Source: Phaeodactylum tricornutum CCAP 1055/1
Lineage: Eukaryota > Bacillariophyta > Bacillariophyceae > Surirellales > Neidiaceae
Direction of reading: 5' to 3'
DNA length: 64,000 bases
Assembly (NCBI RefSeq): GCF_000150955.2
Contig: NC_011680.1
Location: forward strand, 190,435-254,434
Numbering within the stretch: position 1 is the first letter of the stretch; each line of letters begins with the position of its first letter. The notes beneath the pieces were generated by a model. The model saw only the letters and a program-made list of their open reading frames with translations, ran no database searches and was not told the DNA's origin. The position numbers and the translations under genes were made by a program. Below are positions 60,349 to 64,000 of this stretch, piece after piece.

Positions 60349-61669
60349 CTAATCCTCGTCACTGGAATCGTCTTCGCTATCGGCTTCCTGCAACCAGACA
60401 ACCACAGGCTCAGCTTCTCCACGAAGTGTAGCTCGAACATCCTCGTCCACTTCTGGTAGGGTAAACTCTGAGCGACCTTCGTCGGCCCATTCCAGAATTG
60501 TTTCCTCAGCAAGGGCATCCTCGTCATAAAACTGTTTGATCATGACGGGAAAGTTCTTGGGCTTATCGATGCACAGGGCCTCGAGCGACGCAATCAAATG
60601 ACGTTCCATGATCTTGTTGCCACTCGTGATGCTATAGATGGCCGAAGAATACTTCTCGATTTCCTTGTTTTTGAAGAATTGAGCGGAGAGCGCCGCACGC
60701 ACGATAATATGGACCTTGTCGTGCGACTTGAGGGCTGAAGCCATTTGTTGATTAGTCACGACCTCAGAAAGCTCTTTATCACTAACATCGGAATTCTCCG
60801 CAATATACTTTTTTGTAGCTTCGACAGCAAGCAGCAAGGCACCCTGATCATCGACGCCAGCTTCAGAGGCAAGAGACACGCTGTCTTCGTCGTCGCTGTT
60901 CAAAAGACCATTATTTTCCGTTTTCCCACCCTCGAGAGCCTCCTTGATGTAATCCTTTTCGTCTTCGTCGTCGCCGTTCTTCTCTTTCTTGTCTTTGCTT
61001 TTCTTATCCTTGCTCTTCTTTTTGTCCTTTTTCTTCTTTTTCTCGTCATCGCTGTCTTTGTCCTTCTTTTTGTCTTTCTTCTTCTTGTCATCCTGTAAAT
61101 TTTAAGAGAAAAGGGTTAAACAACACAACGGACATTTTCAACGGTGCTATTTCCTGTTCCACTGCACGTACCTTATCACCCTTTTTACTTTTCTTGCTGT
61201 CTTTCTTGGCTTTCTTGTCCTCCGCAAGAATGTAGTTGCAGAGCTTGTGGCTCATGTCCACCATTTCTTTAGCTCCACAAGCTGCGCACTTGTGCCAAAT
61301 AGCATCATTCTTAATTTTGTAGTCCGTCTCAGGCAGGTTGCAGTTGGGGCATAGCACAAACCGTTCAATGTAACGATGCATCAAATCCTGAAGAACGGCG
61401 TCCATATGCGCGCCATTTACAACAGCGCGATCCGTTTCGGCACTGTAACGCGTCTGCGCGCCAAGTTCCGTTCCGAAAAACTTGTTGACCTCGCCGGGCT
61501 GCCGGTGCAAAGAAAGAGCCACTTCAGTGATGTTGGGAATCACTGTCTTGATACCATTCCCAGACCCTTCAATCTTTCCAAAAACCGCGGGCATCTTGTA
61601 GCGATACTCGGGATCATCTACCGGCGAAGCACCGGAAATGTTAATTATAGTTCCTCCACGGACCACCAT
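60349..61669 (-). CDS. EIF5: translation initiation factor eIF5
   Basis: The GTPase-activating protein for eIF2 on the scanning 48S complex. Two exons: 61172-61669 (166 codons) and 60349-61092, joined in phase by a 79-nt intron (donor gtacgt, acceptor ttacag). The 413-residue protein has the N-terminal eIF2-beta-like domain (YRYKMPAVFGKIEGSGNGIK, IPNITEVALSLHRQP) and a C4 zinc site C107, C110, C128, C131. A Lys/Asp-rich linker of ~60 residues follows. The C-terminal W2/HEAT domain (~235-400) has KNFPVMIKQFYDEDALAEET and ILEWADEG, ending in an acidic aromatic tail (VVVWLQEADSEDDSSDED) that binds eIF2-beta and eIF1A in other eukaryotes. The Arg expected near the N-terminus for GAP activity lies in the segment PVDDPEYRY, so its exact position is uncertain. 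It diverges from the E2 gene. Confidence 0.92.
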
Positions 61670-62620
61670 GGTTGTAGTTAAAGTCGTGAAATGAAGCTAT
61701 ACCTAAACTCTTGTTATATGTCTGGTATCGACAAAGGCCAAATGCCAAATAGCGCGTTGTTTTCTGGTTGAAGATGGAATCTTGCACGTCTCCGACACGA
61801 TATCTGTGTCGGCAAGGAAGAATCTTGAGACGATATTTGAGAGTCTGAATGGCAGTCTTTCGATATCAAGACTGTTATAGGCGCCTGCGAATGAAATCCG
61901 TGGAGTCGGGCGGTACGCGAATTCTTAAGAAAGCTTTCGAAACAGGTATCAACCATGAACAGTGTGTCTCGATGATGGTTCTGAATGTCGTTTCTTGATT
62001 TCGCAAAGTGGTTTGTTTCAAGATAAGAATGAGCGTCTACTGCAAGGCGATGAACGTTTTTATCGGTGGTGCGCGTTTGTTTGTGACTGATACGATCGTG
62101 AGGTTCCCACAGATTCTGCGGGCCGTGCCTGTTGCTGCGAGTTCACAGTCAGTCAGTGGTTGACGCTAGTTTATGAGGACGACATGATCTCTCTAGAGCT
62201 GCATCTCGAATTTACTTTTTCGGAACGACACCTAGCCAAAGGGTTGACCGCTTCATACGACTAGAATGTTTGGAATCGAGAAAGGAATCGGGAATGTTTT
62301 GCAACATGAGCTGGGTTTTGCACGTCTATTTCGAAATGACCTTTCTGTCGCGCAGGCAAATTGGCGCGCAAAATGAGGATTCACTTTCTACTCACAGTCA
62401 GCAGCGTGCTTTGTGATCGCGACTTTTTCTACCAAAGCACGGGAAACCAAAAGATGAAAATCGATGCCCCTGCGAACACACGCCATCGCTTGGAGTGGGA
62501 GTTACATTCATAGTGTTGTTGCTCAAGTTTGCATTCAAGGAGTCATTTTCCTGTCCTACTATATTGCTAGGTGCACATCACTGCTGTCTTGAGTATCGGG
62601 GGAGATCAAACTGGATTGAT
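61670..62620. promoter_or_regulatory. divergent intergenic region, eIF5 / UBE2G1
   Basis: About 950 bp between divergent starts, long for this window. No gene, repeat or defined element was recognised; a minus-strand frame at 61714-61956 is short and featureless. Confidence 0.4.
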
Positions 62621-63322
62621 ATGAGCGACTACGGAACAGAATTGCTTCGAAGGCAGCTTAATGGTGCGTGGTAAAGTAAGAGAAAAGCCAGCCCTGTGTT
62701 GTTTGTGTCACCAAACGCCGAGGAAACCGGAAATAGTTCGAGTGGGTGGATTTTATCATGAAATAGCCTCTGTCCAATGGTGTATGCTGTTTTTGTAAAG
62801 TTTTTTATTTCACGATTGTAAAGTTTTCTGATTCCACGATTGTTTCTCTCTCCGATTTCAGACCTTGCAAAGAACCCAATTGATTTGGTTTCGGTAGGTT
62901 TGGTAGATGATAGCAATCTGTATGACTGGGAAATTCTTGTAATGGGGCCAGATGGTACGCTATTCGAAGGAGGCTTTTTTAAAGCGCGTCTGGTATTTCC
63001 GCACGATTTCCCCAACATGCCACCAACTATGACGTTTACCTCCGAAATGTGGCATCCGAATGTTTACGAGGACGGGAAAGTTTGCATCTCCATTCTGCAT
63101 CCACCTGGAGAAGATGCTTTCAACTCGCAGGAGACTGCCGAAGAGCGTTGGCGACCGATTCTCGGCGTAGAGCAGATTTTGGTATCGGTCATTTCGATGC
63201 TGTCCGATCCCAATGATGAGAGCCCCGCCAACCTCGACGCGGCAGTTATGTGGCGGAACGATAAACCGGCCTTCAAGAAGAAGGTGCGGCAAATTGTTCG
63301 CAAAAGTCAAGAAGATTGTTGA
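62621..63322 (+). CDS. UBE2G1: ubiquitin-conjugating enzyme E2 G1 type (UBC7)
   Basis: A class I E2 enzyme accepting ubiquitin from E1 and passing it to substrates with E3 ligases. Two exons: 62621-62663 (14 codons plus one base) and 62862-63322, over a 198-nt intron (donor gtgcgt, acceptor tttcag); the join restores QLNDLAKNP. The 167-residue product has the HPN motif at 79-81, the catalytic Cys89 in GKVCISILHPPGED and the acidic insert after it that marks the UBE2G/UBE2R/CDC34 group. The N-terminus LLRRQLNDLAKNPID and the ending RQIVRKSQED match UBE2G1 more than UBE2G2. Targets in ER-associated or K48-linked degradation are known for the family; none can be named here. Confidence 0.93.
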
Positions 63323-64000
63323 TATGACTGAAGAAAACCTGACAATGGTTCATGCAAGAAGACAGATAGGTACTTGTTAGAGTATGAATTGTTAGGTATG
63401 TTCACTTATTAGTAGACAATTAAGAACTCTACGCTTGCGAAGTTCTCTATTCATCAAAGATAACCGAAGTGGGATGCTTCGTTCCTGCTTCACTCTCTTA
63501 TAATTGGTTCCTTGCTCAGTTGTGCCGTGCTTCATACAAGTTCAGATTTGTTTTCATCGGTTGTGACGCGATCGTATCTCCTCTAATGGTATAGGTAGGT
63601 ATCTCTTGATAGGACTAGTGCTGCACATATTAAAATCAAGCTCATTTTAGATTCTCAAGTCGCCCGCATTGTAGCATTACCCAATGAGCGTCCTTCACTG
63701 TTAGGGGAAAGGTTCATTCCCTTATAATCTTGTTTTATGGAATCACTAATGTAATGTAAGGAAATGTGATTTTGCATCTTATTTTTCCAGCTTTGCAGAT
63801 CAGAATCAGGTTCATTTAACCCGGAAGCGACAGATTTTCAGACACCTGTCACAGTCAGGTGCAAAATCTGGCACATGTTTACAATTAGTTGGTGTTCATA
63901 GAGTATTTTTGAATATTCACGGACAGTTAGGGTGTGGTCCGTGCTCTCCATAGTCACCACCCTCGTTCGTTAATCGGCAACCAAGCGCAGCTTCGTCGTT
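63323..64000. other. terminal intergenic region with a hairpin
   Basis: 680 bp downstream of the E2 gene to the window end, AT-rich. It holds the inverted repeat listed separately. No gene is complete here. Confidence 0.5.
63831..63870. repeat. imperfect inverted repeat (stem-loop)
   Basis: The arms cagatttt...cacctg (63831-63848) and caggtgcaaaatctg (63856-63870) can pair around a 7-base loop, with a small internal mismatch. Function unknown: it could be a transcript 3'-end structure or a regulatory palindrome. Confidence 0.7.

Noticed and set aside
1-64000. CRISPR array, rRNA operon, integrated virus or plasmid-type module
   Set aside because: No regularly spaced repeats, no rRNA-like stretch and no viral or plasmid hallmark gene was seen on either strand.

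Overview
The window looks like nuclear DNA of a pennate diatom, most likely Phaeodactylum tricornutum or a close relative. That is an inference from gene content and architecture, not a database match. Genes are dense on both strands and many start from shared divergent intergenic regions. Introns are few, short (63-216 nt) and GT-AG, and they sit mostly near the 5' end of genes. Four proteins begin with a signal peptide followed by an (A/S)xAF-type motif, the bipartite presequence that sends proteins into the four-membrane plastid of diatoms. No rRNA, convincing tRNA, CRISPR array or intact mobile element was seen.

Layout. 0-6 kb: an S1-domain RNA-binding protein (+), an orphan armadillo-like protein (+), a class I histone deacetylase (-). 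6-16 kb: MMS19 of the cytosolic Fe-S targeting complex (+), a double-AAA+ ATPase (-), an orphan of 772 aa (-). 16-21 kb: DRE2/anamorsin (+), a small membrane protein (+), an exocyst EXO84-like subunit (-). 21-22.3 kb holds only coding-like fragments. 22-32.5 kb: a coiled-coil membrane protein (-), eIF2B-beta (+), PSMD5-like proteasome chaperone (+), alanine racemase (-), MSS51-C-like protein (+), TMEM163-like transporter (-). 32.9-40.5 kb: eIF3m (+), wax-synthase-like MBOAT acyltransferase (-), plastid YebC (+), biotin synthase (-), plastid SAP/double RNase H protein (+). 40.6-51.5 kb: CCT-eta (-), GT60 glycosyltransferase (+), small plastid membrane protein (+), 2OG-Fe(II) oxygenase (-), orphan polytopic membrane protein (-), plastid SOUL heme-binding protein (+). 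51.5-63.3 kb: two paralogous kinases (-) flanking QCR8 (+), MTHFR (+), a coiled-coil nuclear-type protein (+), eIF5 (-), UBE2G1-type E2 (+).

Most genes are housekeeping. Translation is heavily represented (eIF2B-beta, eIF3m, eIF5), as are protein quality control (CCT-eta, PSMD5, UBE2G1) and cytosolic Fe-S assembly (DRE2, MMS19). The less ordinary items are a plastid-type protein with a SAP domain and two RNase H folds, one lacking a catalytic Asp; an alanine racemase split by an insert of about 225 residues; a kinase pair with HRDLSLEN catalytic loops; and a GT60 glycosyltransferase near a 2OG-Fe(II) oxygenase. Several first exons were assembled here by following splice phase (HDAC, CCT-eta, TMEM163-like, UBE2G1, QCR8, EXO84). 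All gene models are single-sequence predictions without transcript support.
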